A stretch of DNA of 64,000 nt from Liolophura sinensis (GCF_032854445.1 NC_088306.1:17891764-17955763); one strand, 5' to 3'. Counted from the stretch's first letter, positions 34,393 to 48,625 are shown. Notes: a model not told the origin generated them from the sequence alone. Numbers and translations: made by a program.

Positions 34393-34504
34393 GGTTTCCC
34401 CGGGGCTGTGCCCGGTTTCCACCCACCATAATGCTGGCCGCCGTCGTATAAGTGAAATATTCTTGAGTACGGCATAAAACACCAATCAAAAAAAAAAAAA
34501 AAAA
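34393..34504 (+). mobile_element. SINE family 1, 5'-truncated, with TSD
   Basis: ggtttccccggggctgtgcc through ccaccataatgctggccgcc and ttgagtacggcataaaacac to a poly-A end (about 17 A). It is flanked by the 12-bp duplication tcatatgactga at 34381-34392 and 34505-34516. Here the tail is pure A rather than (AAAT)n. Confidence 0.93.
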
Positions 34505-34516
34505 TCATATGACTGA

Positions 34517-37500
34517 CACGGGCAAATGATGGGATACACTGAGTTACTCTTCAAGTCTTCAGCTTTGTCAGAAACCTTGGCAAGTGTTTTGATGGAACCT
34601 CACAAAGCCTCGTTGTTGAACCTCACAAGATGTGGTGGTGGATTTACCATTTCTGAATCAAATAAAACAGACTGGTCCAAAATGTTGTTCATTCATGGTG
34701 CTGCCTCACTGGAATGACGTATGGACACCAGAGATACCACCCCAACCACTCACAGTTGTCTGACATAGGTTCAGAGGCAGCTAACCTGAACTGCTCTGAG
34801 TAACATTTTTTAAACATAATTCTCAGTTAATTAATTGATAATTTTCACCAGATATACCTTTTCCATGCAAGAGATAAAGTGAGCAAACAGATTTTAGCCC
34901 ACACTAAAGTTTGAGTTTCAATGGTATGGGAATTTCAATCATTATGACGCATTTAAAATCCAATGTGTGAAAATCAGAGTATCAAATAATATATCAAATG
35001 TTGAATTTTATAATTCAACATGAAGTTTTCATTGTATTGCATCCTGAAAATAATTATCTTTTTCAGAATCTATTTACAAATAAATTTTACACATTTATTT
35101 TGTCTGAAATCATCATAAAATCGTGAAAACCATCTAATTTTTCCACCTGCCTTTTATTATATGTCCTTCTGAAACGATTTAAAACAAAAAAATCTAGACG
35201 CATTTTTGGATATAACCTAGGATATATTTCTTGAAAATGGTTTATATAAAACTACAATACTAAATCAAGTATCACCTTGAGTCATTTGTTGAAGATGCCA
35301 CAGTAGCTTAATTCTTCTAATTTTGGGGACACCTGGTCTGTAGCCGATACATATTTAATTGTAGTAGGAATATTTAGTTTCTTTTTTTCTCACGGCTAGT
35401 CCATCTAATGAACAACATATTCATATCTTTAACTTTCCCAAAAAAAACTAAGAGAGAAAAATAATACTTTGCTTTCAGCACGACTAATATCTATTCTTTA
35501 AAATTACGTACTCTACTTTGTGAAGCTGATGAGTGGCAATAACATCACACAAAGGTTTTCTTCTTTTCTATTGATCTCTAAACTGAATTTTGCACATTTT
35601 AATTATGTTATGTATGCTTTTAGCTATAGTTAAACATAAAATTATCAACTTCAATAAGCTGGAAAACAAATGCACCTGACATCACTTGAACTCATGTCAT
35701 TATAGAAATACAACAATTCAACAATTAATTCTGAATCAAAAGATTTAAAAAATTTAAATGGAATTATTTTCATGATACACCTTTCAATGATCTATCTGTT
35801 GGTGATAGCTTCAATTTTACACCTATTTGCTTTGAAACAAAAATCAAACAACCCAAAAAATAGGTGAACAAAGCTAGGTTCAGATTGGTAATCTATAATT
35901 CAGCAGGTCTCTCCAGCAAACATTATTTAAAATTCTAGAAGCTGACTAAAAAAAAACTGATTCTTCCACCAGTTATCTTTGTCAACATCAGTGAATTTGT
36001 TTGTTCCGTTTAGGACAGAACAAAACGATGGTAACGTCATTGCAAGCAGTGATGAAAAGCTGCACTTGACAGCATGGACAAAAACATGTATTGATCGTTC
36101 CGAGTGTAATGTGACGCTCTCCACACGGCCGACAATAAAAGAAGCAAATTACGGATAACATCATGCAACGCAACATCCAAGTGGAATCCTGAAACTTTTT
36201 CAGATGATCTGCAATTGTTCTGCTAAAATCCATCATCATGACACCTCATTCTTTCAGAGGCAATTTTAGGGGATAATTTTGAGAATTCAATAAGTTGGAT
36301 GAAAAAATAATTACACAGTTACAGAGTAAACCCTGCAAAAAAAAATCGACCAACGTTTCCACACCTTTCATGCAGACTGAGTTAAAAGGTGGGAGATTTG
36401 ACAGGAGAAAGACAGTAATTGATGAAGGGCACAGCTGTGTTGTGGTCCGGAGCAGGGTACAGGTGTATGAGGGGGGTGGGCCTGGGGGTAGGAGAAAAAC
36501 AGGGTACAAGTCTTGTAAGAAAAAACAACTGCCTTAGCCACACTCTACCTAACAGAGGAATGAGCCAATAACCCATTTGACTTTCTACTTCAGTTCTATA
36601 TTCACCAACCTAACTCATTTTCTCAAAAAAGGAGGGGAAGGCCTGAAAGTTCCAGGTGCCAACATTCAGCAGTGAAAAACTTTTGCTGAGGAGTTTTGCC
36701 TGGTGTGTTTGACCTTGACTGACCTTGGTCTGGCCTGCAGATGAGCACAAAGATGACAGATGGAGCAAAAGTGAAGAGATCTGCTGTTTGTCCTGTCCTC
36801 AACTCTTCTCAATCAGTTCCAGACCATCCTAATTACACTAACACAAGACTACAGCTAATTTTGTCTGTGACCTTAACTGCCCTTCTCTCTCTCAACTTGG
36901 GGAAGCCGTCCAGAGTCTGCTAGCTTCCTTCCAAATGTACTTGTGCCTAAGCATATCAAATCACTCTTCTTCAAGTACCATGTCTAAACCATCAACAATT
37001 ATCCTGACCTCTTGACTATATGACCTGACAAATGCAACCAATCATCTCTCAGTTCAGAGGTCAAGTCAAGGGTCAGCAAAGTAAACAATTAGTTAAGGGC
37101 ACTTAACAAAAAAAAAAAAAAGGGTCTAACATAATTATGGCCAATGGAGTGCATGCAACATGTCCAAAAATGCAATCCACTCTAACAAGTACACTAAGGT
37201 TGAATAAGAATATACAGTTGACTAAAACTGAAATTTATACTTCAAAAAAACAAAACTAATAATAAAACAATGCCAGCGCTTAATATTATTGGAAGAAATG
37301 TTGTAACACTGCTTTTTTAAGTTTTACAGGATGCAAAATATGATGCCATCTATAAAGCAAAAGCATAGGCTGAACTATTTCTATTATAGATGCATTGGTA
37401 ATGGCATGGACCTATTGAACTACTGCATGTTTTCACAAAAGATATTCAGAAATATTTGAATTCATGTCATTCCATTAGAGTTTTATGCCACACTCAAAAA

Positions 37501-37830
37501 TACAGAAATATTTGGAGACAAGAAAACGAGCTGTCACCACACAAATACATGTACTTTTAAAGCACAGAAGTTGGACAACCAACTTGCAAATATGTTAAAT
37601 CAAAAAATTAAGACTTTTTTTTAATAAAATAATTAAATAATTATTTTGATGTAAAATAATGACATTTCAGAAGCCTTGCATGTAAAATTTTTGATCTGGG
37701 TTGAATTTGTGTTAGGTCTTGATCTGGGATCATTTCTCCACAATATTACTGACATCAGATGATCCTTTTGGTAACATGTGTCAATATCTTGGCCACAAAG
37801 CACAAGTGGCTTTGATTACTAACCAAATAA
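34517..37830. other. Large intron, nothing recognised
   Basis: AT-rich unique sequence. Frames of up to 87 codons on either strand (for example 36246-36509) lack motifs or splice context. Confidence 0.55.
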
Positions 37831-37988
37831 TTTATTTATTTATCTCATTGATGATTTATGCCATACTCCAGAATATTTCACTTATACGATGGCGGCCAGC
37901 ATTATGGTGGGAGGAAACCGGGGGGAAACCTATGATCATTCGCAGGTTGCTGGCAGACCTTCCCACATACGGCCGGAGAGGAAGCCAT
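37831..37988 (-). mobile_element. SINE family 1, head missing
   Basis: tttatttatttatctcattg, actccagaatatttcactta, cagcattatggtgggaggaa, cttcccacatacggccggag and aggaagcc. It is truncated before the B box and has a short deletion in the CCCGGG region. Confidence 0.85.
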
Positions 37989-39056
37989 AAATATAATTTC
38001 ATCTAAACTCAATATCTCAGCCCAAAAGATATACAAAGTATGTTAGAATATGACTTCTGCTGTAAGATCAACAGTGTTATTGTTATATTTACTGGCAATC
38101 ATTTTGATGATAGAATAAAATAATAAAATCAAGAAAGAGACAGTCATTTGGATAGCTATTTGATAAGCAAGGGATACAAAAAAACACGACATCCGTCAAA
38201 GCGTGAAAAAACTTAATCTGTAATTCTTGGCAGACGTCCTTAATTACTTCAGCATTTCACAATTGATTACTACTGTTTTCAGCAAACAAGAATAGCCAGA
38301 GACTGGCAATAGTTCCACAACACTAAATAACCCCTAACTGATATGCAATTGGCAACAATGAAGCTAAACAAATATGTATACATCAGTCACCTGAATTCAA
38401 CTGTCACAGCTCTTATAATATACACATCATCAATACAGCCATTCTCAACAGCCTTTACATAATTTAAAGTCTGCTTTTGTCATAATTAAATCTAATTATA
38501 AATGATGCCTTTCTTTTATTAATTTTTTCCCTTTTTTCACTTCTTTTCACTCAGACACCTTCAAATTAAGTTCCAGATGCCTTATTTATTTGCCTTCTTT
38601 ATCTTATGATGTTTACAAAGCAGATAAATTCATTATTCACATGAACGTAATACACTATGTGCCTTGTAAAATTCTACACAATCTGTAAAAGTCTCTTTTA
38701 CAGCCTATAAAGCAGCGGATAACGGCACTATTATTACACCAGAGCTAGTACATGTAATATTGGCTTGCTCTAACAGTGCTGTACTTGTACACAAAAGATA
38801 GGTCATGTTTAACAGGACATGTCCTGTGATAAGTAAACAAGAGTGACAACAGTAGTTGCCGTACAGTACACTGATGACAAGTCCAGAGTCTCCCTACATG
38901 TTCTAAATCTGGAAACCGTCAGCTTTTTCCACTGCGCAATATTTCAAAGCGCTTTTGGAAAGGAAATTAAAGGCTGCAGTATCTGACAGATGAGGAATGG
39001 CAGAGCAATAAGATTCCTTTGCATTAATGACACAATGTTCATGCTGGAGAGCTCTG
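37989..39056. other. Large intron, nothing recognised
   Basis: AT-rich unique sequence up to the 20-bp minisatellite. Confidence 0.55.
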
Positions 39057-39911
39057 CGGTCTTGACTGTGTAGAGGGTTGCTGGGTTGTGTAGAGGAGGG
39101 CTGGGTTGTGTAGGGAGGAGGCTGGATTGTGTACAAGGAGGTTTGATTATGTAGAGGGAAGCTTGATTGCGTAGACGATTAGGTTTGATTGTATAGAGGA
39201 GGCTGGATTGGGTAGAGGGAGGCTGAATTGTGTAGACGTAGTCTAGATTGTGTAGAGGGAGGCTTGGTTGTGTAGAGGAGGCTGGATTGGGTAGAAGGAG
39301 GCTGAATTGTGTAGAGGGAGGCTGAATTGTGTAGACGTAGTCTAGATTCTGTAGAGGGAGGCTTGGTTGTGTAGAGGGAGGCTGGATTGTGTAGAGGGAG
39401 GCTGACTGGTGTAGAGGGAGTCTGGATTGTGTAGAGGGAGGCAGGATTGTGTAAAGGGAGTCTTGGTTGTGTAGAGGAGGCTGGATTGTGTAGAGGGAGG
39501 CTTGGTTGTGTAGAGGGAAGCTGGATTGTGGAGGGGCTGAATTGTGTAGAGGAAGTCTGGATTGTGTAGAGGAAGTCTGGATTGTGTAGAGGGGAGCTGG
39601 ATTGTGTAGAGGGAGTCTTGGTTGTGTAGAGGAGGCTGGATTGTGTAGAAGGAGGCTGGATTGTGTAGAGGGAGTCTGGATTATGTACAGGGAGTCTGGA
39701 TTGTGTACAGGGAGGCTTGGTTGTGTAGAGGGAGGCTGAATTGTGTAGAGGGAGGCTTGACTGTGTAGAGGGAGGCTTGGTTGTGCAGAGGGAGGCTTGA
39801 CTGTGTAGAGGGAGGCTTGGCTGTGTAAAAGGAGGCTTGGTTGTGCAGAGGGAGGCTTGACTATGTAGAGGGAGGCTTGGTTGTGTAGAGGGGGGCTTGG
39901 TTGTGTAGACA
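39057..39911. repeat. 20-bp minisatellite, about 42 units
   Basis: Variants of ggattgtgtagagggaggct. Its last part is split off by a SINE at 39925-40040, after which about one unit remains (to about 40068). Confidence 0.93.
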
Positions 39912-39924
39912 GAGGCTTAATTAT

Positions 39925-40040
39925 TTATTTATTTATTCATTTGATTGGTGTTTTACGCCGTACTCAAGAATATTTCACCTATACGACGGTGGCCAGCATT
40001 ATGGTGGGAGGAAACCGGGCAGAGCCCGGGGGAAACCCAC
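39925..40040 (-). mobile_element. SINE family 1, truncated, inserted in a minisatellite, with TSD
   Basis: Tail, core start and gggcagagcccgggggaaac are intact and close to consensus; it is cut at ...acccac. The 13-bp duplication gaggcttaattat at 39912-39924 and 40041-40053 consists of array sequence, so the minisatellite predates the insertion. Confidence 0.93.
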
Positions 40041-40068
40041 GAGGCTTAATTATGTAGAGGGTGTTGTA

Positions 40069-42592
40069 TTCATGTACACCTCTCCTTCCATTACCTTCAT
40101 CGCTTTCACAAGTTGACATGAGGGTACTTTCGGTGAAGAAGTCAAACATGTGCTTCAACTTGTGAGCTTTTCCACTACCTAAAGAGATACAGCTGAATGG
40201 AGCTGAATGGAGGTTTTTGGAAATAAAACTACATAATGTGTAAATGTAGAGAGCAATTCTTTTTAAAAACAATAACTCCTTGCATTTATTTTATTTTATT
40301 ATATTTTTTTCACTACCAAAATGACCATGGCCATACCAGCACAAGTCTAAAGGAGAATACACAACCTCCGAATTCTTCAACTGTAAATATGTCACCCAAA
40401 AACACAAGTGAAATGTGGAAAAAATCTAACCTATGTGGATACTATGCCTGTGAGGTGTCTACTGTCTGCTGGAAGCAAGAAAGGGAGATTATTCACATCA
40501 GAACTATTAATATTAAAATAGATCAATACAAAACTGATAACAGATGTGATCCGTTCTGCCAAACTCAAAGAAAAGGTCTTAAATGTTTAGAAGGGTAAAT
40601 TGAGCCTCTGTTAGCTGGGGGAAAAGGAAAAAAAAATGACCAAATTTTCATGGGGAAGAAATCGATGGTTTAGCTTACTTCAAACTAAGGATTTAGAGCT
40701 CATGAACTTAAATTCCATGTCAAAACCAGTTTTGTAGACAAGAAAGCTACAACATGCAAATTTAATTCAACAGGCAAGGTATTTATCAGCAGCAAACTTC
40801 CATGCCTTCTACGCAAAATCCAATTCTGTCTACATGCCAAGCTATATCAATGACACTTTGGCTGCCAACCAAAAATTTATCTTGGCCGCAGCTGTTATCG
40901 TACACAACATCTCACGATTTACATGGCAGTTTTATTTATTTATATATTTATTTATTTATTATCTGTGTTGTGTTAAACAGCCATCACCAGAATTCATGGC
41001 AGTTTTAATAGGTAAACGCCCCCTGATGGCATCTTTCCCAATGTAATACTTGTGGTATGCTATAAGATTGGAAAAAAATCCAGGATGTCATCATGAATCA
41101 TGAATGAATGATATAACGGCTTAATACCACATGAATTATATTTCACTCTAATGGCAGGATTTAATTCTCCACATCAGCAATGTTAAATACAGCGACACCT
41201 CCTGGTGGCAGGCTGGCTGTGATATCATGATCCCTGATGTGTGTGTGTTCTGCTGAAGATGTTCAATAACTGACACATATTCTGTCAGATAAACAAGACT
41301 TATTTCCTGAAATTTTCTTTATAAATTTCGAGAACAGGTCAGTAAACCCATAAACTACATTTCAGTCTTAATAATATTCGCCAGTTCACTCAAGAACAAT
41401 CCATTCAAAATTAAATTAAATTACAATTTATCTAAAACTGAGTTACAATTATTTCAAAACAGAATTAACATTCATATAAAAATAAATGCAAAACCAAATT
41501 ACAATTCATGCAAATCCAAATAAATATCCAAAACCAAATTACAAATGCTTCAAAACTAGAACTACCGATGTGGCGTCAAAGGAGATCCCCAATGGCTTCA
41601 GGGAACATTTAGTGTGACACAATGTATGTACTTTGCTAGTCTGTAAACAGAATTTTAAATAAATGTTATGCTAACTAGTTCCATTCCCCAAAAAAGCCCA
41701 TTAAAGTTGGACGTTCTGACTATCTTGTTGACCGGGGAGCCCTGGACAGTTGACGTCATGGCAGTCAGACCTACCAGGATTATGTACTGAAAAACCCTGC
41801 AAAGCATTGCCAATTCCATGCATTAGGCCTACGCACTGTGTTCTTTTCCATAAACCATTGTATGACTTCATTTATAATTAGCACAATGTGTACACCCCTT
41901 TATTAGAGCCCTAAAAATCACATAACTGAAACATTTTTAAAACAAATATTTTAGAAAGATAGGATATTGGGAGTTGAATGAGATCCTAGAAAAGCAGGTA
42001 CTGCATAGCGACTGGGTGACACGATTACCAACTCGCTCGCATACTCGACACCACAGATGACACCATAGATGACACCAACGCGCTCCACCTCTGCTTTGTG
42101 TGACACAAACTGAATAACCATTAAATTATGGTAGTACCTGTGTAAAATTTGGCACGGTCTCGCAGTCTACAGTCTATGAATTCTTATAGCCAAGTCGAGC
42201 CATACTGTCCAGTTGACTGTGAGTAGCAGTCATGATTACAGGCTGTTGCTCAACAGCTTTATGTTTTAAAAAAGTATCACTAACAAAAATTAATAATGCT
42301 TGAATTATGCTCAATGGAGTACCCGTATGTAATGTGCTGTATCGCGCATGCACATCAGCCAGTAGGAGGGGTGTGAATTGAGCTGGAGGGTTGCCCTGTA
42401 TCCTCGTAGATGTTAAAGGGTATTAATGCTAGCAGCTCCCTACAGTTCTTGTCATAGCTTAACAACTTCTGCATACAAGGAGTGAAAATTCCGACGTCTT
42501 CTCTTTTTCACGTCTTTTTTGAGAGGATATTATAAGGCCTGCCCTTCGGCCTTTTGTTTTAGAAGGCATGGCACAATTAGGAAATCTCGTGT
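40069..42592. other. Large intron, nothing recognised
   Basis: Includes a (ttta)n stretch at 40932-40965 and a loose repeat of acaattcatgcaaa-type words at 41400-41560. A hairpin aaggcc...ggcctt followed by TTTT lies at 42534-42557. The 120-codon frame at 40236-40598 shows no domain. Confidence 0.5.
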
Positions 42593-43004
42593 CAACTACG
42601 ATCGAGTCCCCTGTAATCAAAGGGCGTTTTTGATGAAACCTGGGTCCATCTTTTCTCAGTGTGTAGCATTTTTAGGCCATGTATCTAACTTTACTGTATT
42701 GTGCGTTGAGTTACTGCAGTAGCAAAGCCACACTTGGTCATGGAATAATCTCAAAATTAGGTGTAAAAGTATAGTGATTTTCTCCTGTAAAGTTTTAAGT
42801 GTTCAGGGCAACTACGATCGAGTCCCCTGTGATCAAAGGGTGTTTATGATGAAACCTGGGTCCATCTTTTCTCAGTGTGTAGCATTTTTAGGCCATGTAT
42901 CTAACTTTACTGTATGGTGCGTTGAGTTACTGCAGTAGCAAAGCCACACTTGGTCATGGAATCTCGAAATTAGGTGTAAAAGCATAGTGATTTTCTCCTG
43001 TAGT
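42593..43004. repeat. Tandem duplication of about 200 bp (period 216)
   Basis: The block caactacgatcgagtcccct ... gtgattttctcctgta occurs at 42593 and 42809 with few mismatches (about 95% identical by eye). No coding similarity. Origin unknown. Confidence 0.9.
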
Positions 43005-44308
43005 CTGTGTTGTACACAGAGAAGCCTATAAGCCTGCAGTGAATGTACCTCTGTGACGTCACAAGCTCAACGGTGGCTCAATTGAAGCGCAGCAGATTTT
43101 CCGATGTTTGATCACAAATTCTGTCATTTTTCTTCCGTTTTCGACATTTTTTAACGATCAGAATCAATTCAGGGGACATCAAACAATCTATCTGCAGTTT
43201 GGAAGGCCCAGTGCTGAGGATCTTCTTTAAGTATGGGTGAGTCCATACCATTCAAATGATCAGAAGTAAACATAGTTTGGTAATCTTATCTCTCTTGCTC
43301 TGAATTTAATTTAAATTTAATTCTGTGGAGACAAAAAAAAAAAAGTCAGTTTCAGATATATTTTTAGTAGTCTTTCAGCTGATGCAGGCATCAGTTTTTG
43401 TATTATTTCACATTAACTAAAACTGTATAACTCTCACAGAACTCCTCCTCTGGTCTGTAGAATGGTATTACTCTGGCTCGTGAAGGGTTATTTTATGTTC
43501 CCCTCTGTGGCATAAACATCAACTGTAGGCCAGATAGAAACAGCATCTACATATGAAAAGGTGCACGTTGGCCAGTCTGTTGGCTAGCCTCCCGTCTAGA
43601 CCGCTCACTAATTGCGCACATTAATACCTGGCATGCACTGTTTATGTATACTATTGATTTGTCCACACTTTCTTGGCCAGCATATCCACAGGAAGTAGCT
43701 AATATCCTCTGCACAGTTATAATGAATGGCCCATTAAATTTTCCGCAGTATTTCGTTTCATTCCTGGTGAGCTTATATATGTGAGCCTCGAAATAATGCC
43801 TATATGACAGATTTCACGAATAAATCATCGTTGAAATTAAAGTAATCTCCAGTTTATAACATCGAATGGCAAACACTGATGGACTGATTGATAGATGGAT
43901 GGTTTGTTCTTTAATCTTTCGGCTTCATCAATATTCCGGTCACATAACACTGGCAGTTTTATGACTAGAATGGTCTGTATGGACACAGAAAAGCCCAGTT
44001 GAAAAAAAAAAAAAACTCTGGCAGGATTAATAAAGCATAGCAGTTAAGTAATTAGAGCAGCAAAGTCGGTTTAATTGCTGATGTTTTGGATGTCAAAGTA
44101 TAGTCATAAAACTTACTCTTGTTGATTTACCTTGTGGAATAAAGCTGTTCATGAGATCAGGTGTAATTTGACATGAATTTCTATATGCTTTCAGAAGCAA
44201 GTTGTCATTCCATTCCATTAAATAAAATAGCTATATTTTACTTTTAATTAAAGTATCCTGTCACAACCGCATGTACAAACATGCTTGAGAAAATTAATTT
44301 GTAAAGTT
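43005..44308. other. Large intron, nothing recognised
   Basis: The first 240 bp follow directly on the 216-bp duplication and contain gtgacgtcac (CRE-like, 43036-43045). They may belong to the same unknown element. Confidence 0.45.
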
Positions 44309-44380
44309 ATTTATTTATTCAAATGGTGTTTTACACTGTACTCAAGAATATTTCACTTACACGATGGCGGACAATATTGT
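44309..44380 (-). mobile_element. SINE family 1 tail fragment
   Basis: ttatttattcaaatggtgtt, actcaagaatatttcactta and cacgatggcggacaatattg. The copy stops within the core. Confidence 0.75.
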
Positions 44381-47300
44381 CAGGCGTACTTACCTATAAA
44401 TGTATTCATCTGATTGGTTGTTTGTGACCTACTTGAAATGTGAGCAATTTTCACTCTATAGCTATCTGACCATCACCAAGAATAAAACAGGTCAGCCACA
44501 ACACTGTGACGAACTAGTAGAAAGTTCGCCAAGAGCTTTGACACACTCCATCTGGCCACGCCTGCTCAAAGTGATCATGGCTACAATCGATAGTACACCT
44601 TACAAATGACTTTACAAATCACTGTAAAAAAGAAAAAATTGTACCACTTGCACAAAGGTCATGTAAGGTGATTATAAATTTTTCAAGCTACACTTGCAAG
44701 TGTGGGACAAGTTTGACTCATATATGAAGGTGGCTTGTGCAAATGGACAATCTACAAGCCAATACGACTATTCTTGCCTTCATTTTCAAAAGAATTTCCA
44801 CATCATAATGATTCAACAGTGTAACAGTTCTGTTAGCATCTTTTTAGACATTTAGAAATTGCACATCTTCGCAAACCGAGTTGAAAATTTCTAACTACCA
44901 ACAAGACAAGTACTTGTATTTAGCTTTAATTCTGGGGCCAAAAATATTTACAACAGATCAACAAGCCGACTGTAATTTTTGATTGTAAGTTACCGCTATT
45001 TTAGCTAACAATTCCTTCATGCAAGAGGCTATCGATAGGAAGTTAAGGACACAAACGTGATCTAAGTGGCTTACAATCAGCTTGGACTGATGATCATTTT
45101 GTACAAGCTGCCAAGAGTTGCAAGAGCAAAAGATAGTGATCCTGACAATGACAACTATGATGACCCTATAATGTTTATAATAATAGTTTTTATGGCTCGC
45201 GGTGACTTAAAAAAAAAATTTAGTAAAAAAATTTTTTAACCAAACACATGTCTTTTGGTATCTCTTGCATCCTAGATTTGCCACAAACAATGCCATAACA
45301 GAAAACCACAGAAACTGTCTTCAATAAATTATTTCTAAAATACCATGTATGCACAGATGCAAACAATCTTGATCCAATTTACACTCCATTCGAAAACTTT
45401 GTTTCGTCAGCCATATAATGAAGACTTCCTTAGATTGTGGCAGGACTGCCTCGCTAAGTGTTCTATAAGTATACATAACATCACATTACCCAGAAAGGTT
45501 TTTTCTCTTGAAAGGGTCTTACAAAGGCGCATGCAAGTAAAATGGTGCGAGGCCATAGGAGAGAGTGGTTGGAACTGCGGTGAAGCACTGCATTGGTTGA
45601 CAGTAACAGGGGAAGGTCAGCAGCAATATACGACACTTGTCCACAGAGGTAGAGAGAGTCCAACGTTTCCGAGTTCATCTTAGAGCCAATCTGCCAAGAT
45701 GCCATCTCGTAGGATCCATTAGTGAGCTATTTCCCAGGATTTTTCTCTCCATTTACTACAAGCCACAGTTTCTGGTAGTCACACAAAGATAACAGCAGAC
45801 GGCCAAAGCAATAAACTAGAAATGACAAGCTCGAGGCCAATGACGTCAGCAATCCATAGAAAACCATTCAATAATAATGAGCAGTAAGTGTGGCAATGCC
45901 AGTCCACATCTTTGCTGTGGAAACAAATTGCTGCATTTAAACAAACATCGCGACTGACAGGCAATTGTTTCCCATCAGCTGAGATAAAACTGAGGTAGAG
46001 TTACAGCTGAAACCAAACCGCAACAACAACTAGCAGATTATGAGCTTCTGCATATATAATGAGCACCTGAAGATTGCGCCAAGAACTTTAGAGAATGAAG
46101 AGTAACAAGAACAGACAAAGATGAACGAGTTCTTGTCGGCTACGATTAGCACAACCATTTTTTTTCACCGCATCCATCAGTCTTCTGAGGTAATCGGAGC
46201 AACACTTGACTCCGGACCAGACCTGTCGGCGTGAAGGTATAGATCTTCCTGGATCGCACAATTAAAAGCTTGAGCTGAATTCTTGGAGATGGTCAAGAGC
46301 TATAGCACCTGAGCCAGACAGTCGGGAGATAGCGATCCACTCAAGTCTTCGTGCAACTGTGACATCGAAATCGAACGTTACTGCACAATGAATGCCCATG
46401 CAAGTTAAAAAAGGTTATAGGGGAACAAAACTGGCGCAAAGTGGATGGAAAAAAGTATATTGGGCCACTGGCTGATATGATTGACCTAGTTTCTTTTGCA
46501 CATGTTTAGAGACGTAATAACACAGCCATTTCAAAATACTCCTTAATTATTTTCAGATCTTATGGAACAAAATATCATTTCCATCCTTCTTTTATTAGCT
46601 ACTGGACATGGCAAAGGTCATGTAATATTGCAATAAAGTACCATGGAACTTAGAACAAATCTAAATCTTAGAACATATGCAAGAACCCTACTCTTGGTTT
46701 AAGAAGTGACAACTATTGTAGTAAAGTCTTATACAATAGGCCTTTGTCATCATCAACAAACCTCATAGGTATCCCTTGCATATTGATGAATTAAGCCACA
46801 CAGACTGGCATCAGGCCTATTTATAAGAACATGATTACATTGGGCATGTTGGTACAAATAGCGCACAGATGTTTTCAGGAACCTTCAGCTCTAGAAGAAA
46901 AGTGACCATACTGTTAGACCAACATGATCGTGAAGACAAGATGGTAAAGCAGACTATGTCAGCCAGAAGAGGGGCCTTCTTGGGGGCCAGAGAGATTGCA
47001 CAAGGGTCTGGGAAAATCAGCCGAGCTTTGGCGATGTTCTCTAGTAATAGCCAACATCACTGGAAACGACAAAGACATTGTCCATATTGAATTGTAGCTT
47101 AGGGTATTTATAAGACAAGTAAATACAGACGATCTATCTTGAGTAAGAGACACAGCTGTTTGTCCATAGTATGACAATGACAGATGTCTTATCAATTACT
47201 GATCAATCCTAAATTAAGCTATTCTAAGAGGAATATCGTTATTCTGACAGTGGCGTACAACGATCTCGCACCTTTGGTATGACAAGCTAAAGTATGCATA

Positions 47301-48625
47301 GGTTTAAAGGGAAGGCTGATCTTCAGTGACAAAGAAATAAAAAGCCCAAGTGCAAACATCAGTATTACAACTATAATTGTAATTTTCATTTTTGAAGGCA
47401 ATTTTTCACTTTCAAAATATTTACAGATACACTGAACATTTCCTTTCACAATTTGGATGAAACAATATTTCAACCTTTGAAGTAAACATAAAGTCAGCCA
47501 CCATAGCTGAATTAATTAATAAAGTAGTATTCCATAAATGTTCTGAAAATATTTTTAAAATCTACAGCACTTATCAACAAAATAAATAGGAAACAATCAT
47601 CAGTACCTTGCCACTCACTTGGTGATGCCATTTTGCCACGCTATAGCCATCTTGATTGATGTCACAAAACCTCTGAGCTCTCCTGTACCATCGGTATTAA
47701 ACAATGGGACAAAGAGAAAATACAAACAAAAACACCTGATACCCAACCAAAAATTATCACCTCTGTTCTGTGTTCAAAGGGCCGATGTTTTTTTCAGTTT
47801 AGCACTCCGTCAGGGCGATGTTTGTTGACACATGCGTTGTGTTTTAGCCGACCTACTCATGCTCGTCATGCATGGGTGTAAGCATTTGGCCCAGCTCACT
47901 GTACCAACTTCAGGGAATTCACTGACCATAGCAAGACCTTCTCATTGAAAAGAGACCCTTTCATTCAGATTTTGGGTAGATAATTTTCTAATAAATCTGA
48001 CTTTGCCAACGAAAAATAATGCAAGGTCACAATATATTTCTTCAAGCAATGACTCTCTCGGGGTGGTCTTCTTGCCAGCAGCTCACCCTCACAAGTTACT
48101 GCAGTGTCCTGCCCAACATGGATGCATTGTGACACAGGCAGCCGTTCTCAGATCCTAGCTCATAAATGCGTGGTCCAACACATTGATTGGCTTAGTTCAT
48201 GAGGGCTTTTACAACATGGTTACTCAGAGTAAATTGTCCGTCTGTGCCATATCCCCAATGATGAGCTTCATCTTCTCGGTTTTCATAACTTCAAAGGATT
48301 TTTTACATATTTTCCTGCGGTAACTGTGTCCTATTATCATTTTTTCAAAAGTTAAATGTACTACAAACATATTATTCTAAATTAATACATCTGGATATTG
48401 GTCAGATAATTTTCACATTCTGGTCACAAAATCTTGCCTGAATACACACCATTTCGTTATTCTTCACTTGGTTATTATTTGTCTTCCCTAAAAGTGAACA
48501 GATTACCCTAGATGACTATAAATTTAGTCCATGACTAACTACTTTTCCTGATTCGAAGAGTTCTACTGATTTTAGAAAGGTGTTTTGAGGTTTGCTTGGA
48601 ACATGGGATGATATTCTACTTGAAA
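44381..48625. other. Large intron, nothing recognised
   Basis: Long unique stretch. Frames such as 45345-45683 (112 codons) lack recognisable domains. A segment at 46070-46100 loosely resembles a splice donor after KVLGAIF but does not continue as PSMD1. Confidence 0.5.

Noticed and set aside
42534-42557. Hairpin plus T run as a terminator
   Set aside because: Intrinsic terminators of this kind are bacterial; no Pol III gene boxes were found upstream.
46070-46115. Possible missing PSMD1 exon (minus strand, KVLGAIF before a gt donor)
   Set aside because: Only the last few residues resemble ...SLGFILF; upstream codons do not give the conserved DDVRRAA segment and no suitable acceptor is seen.
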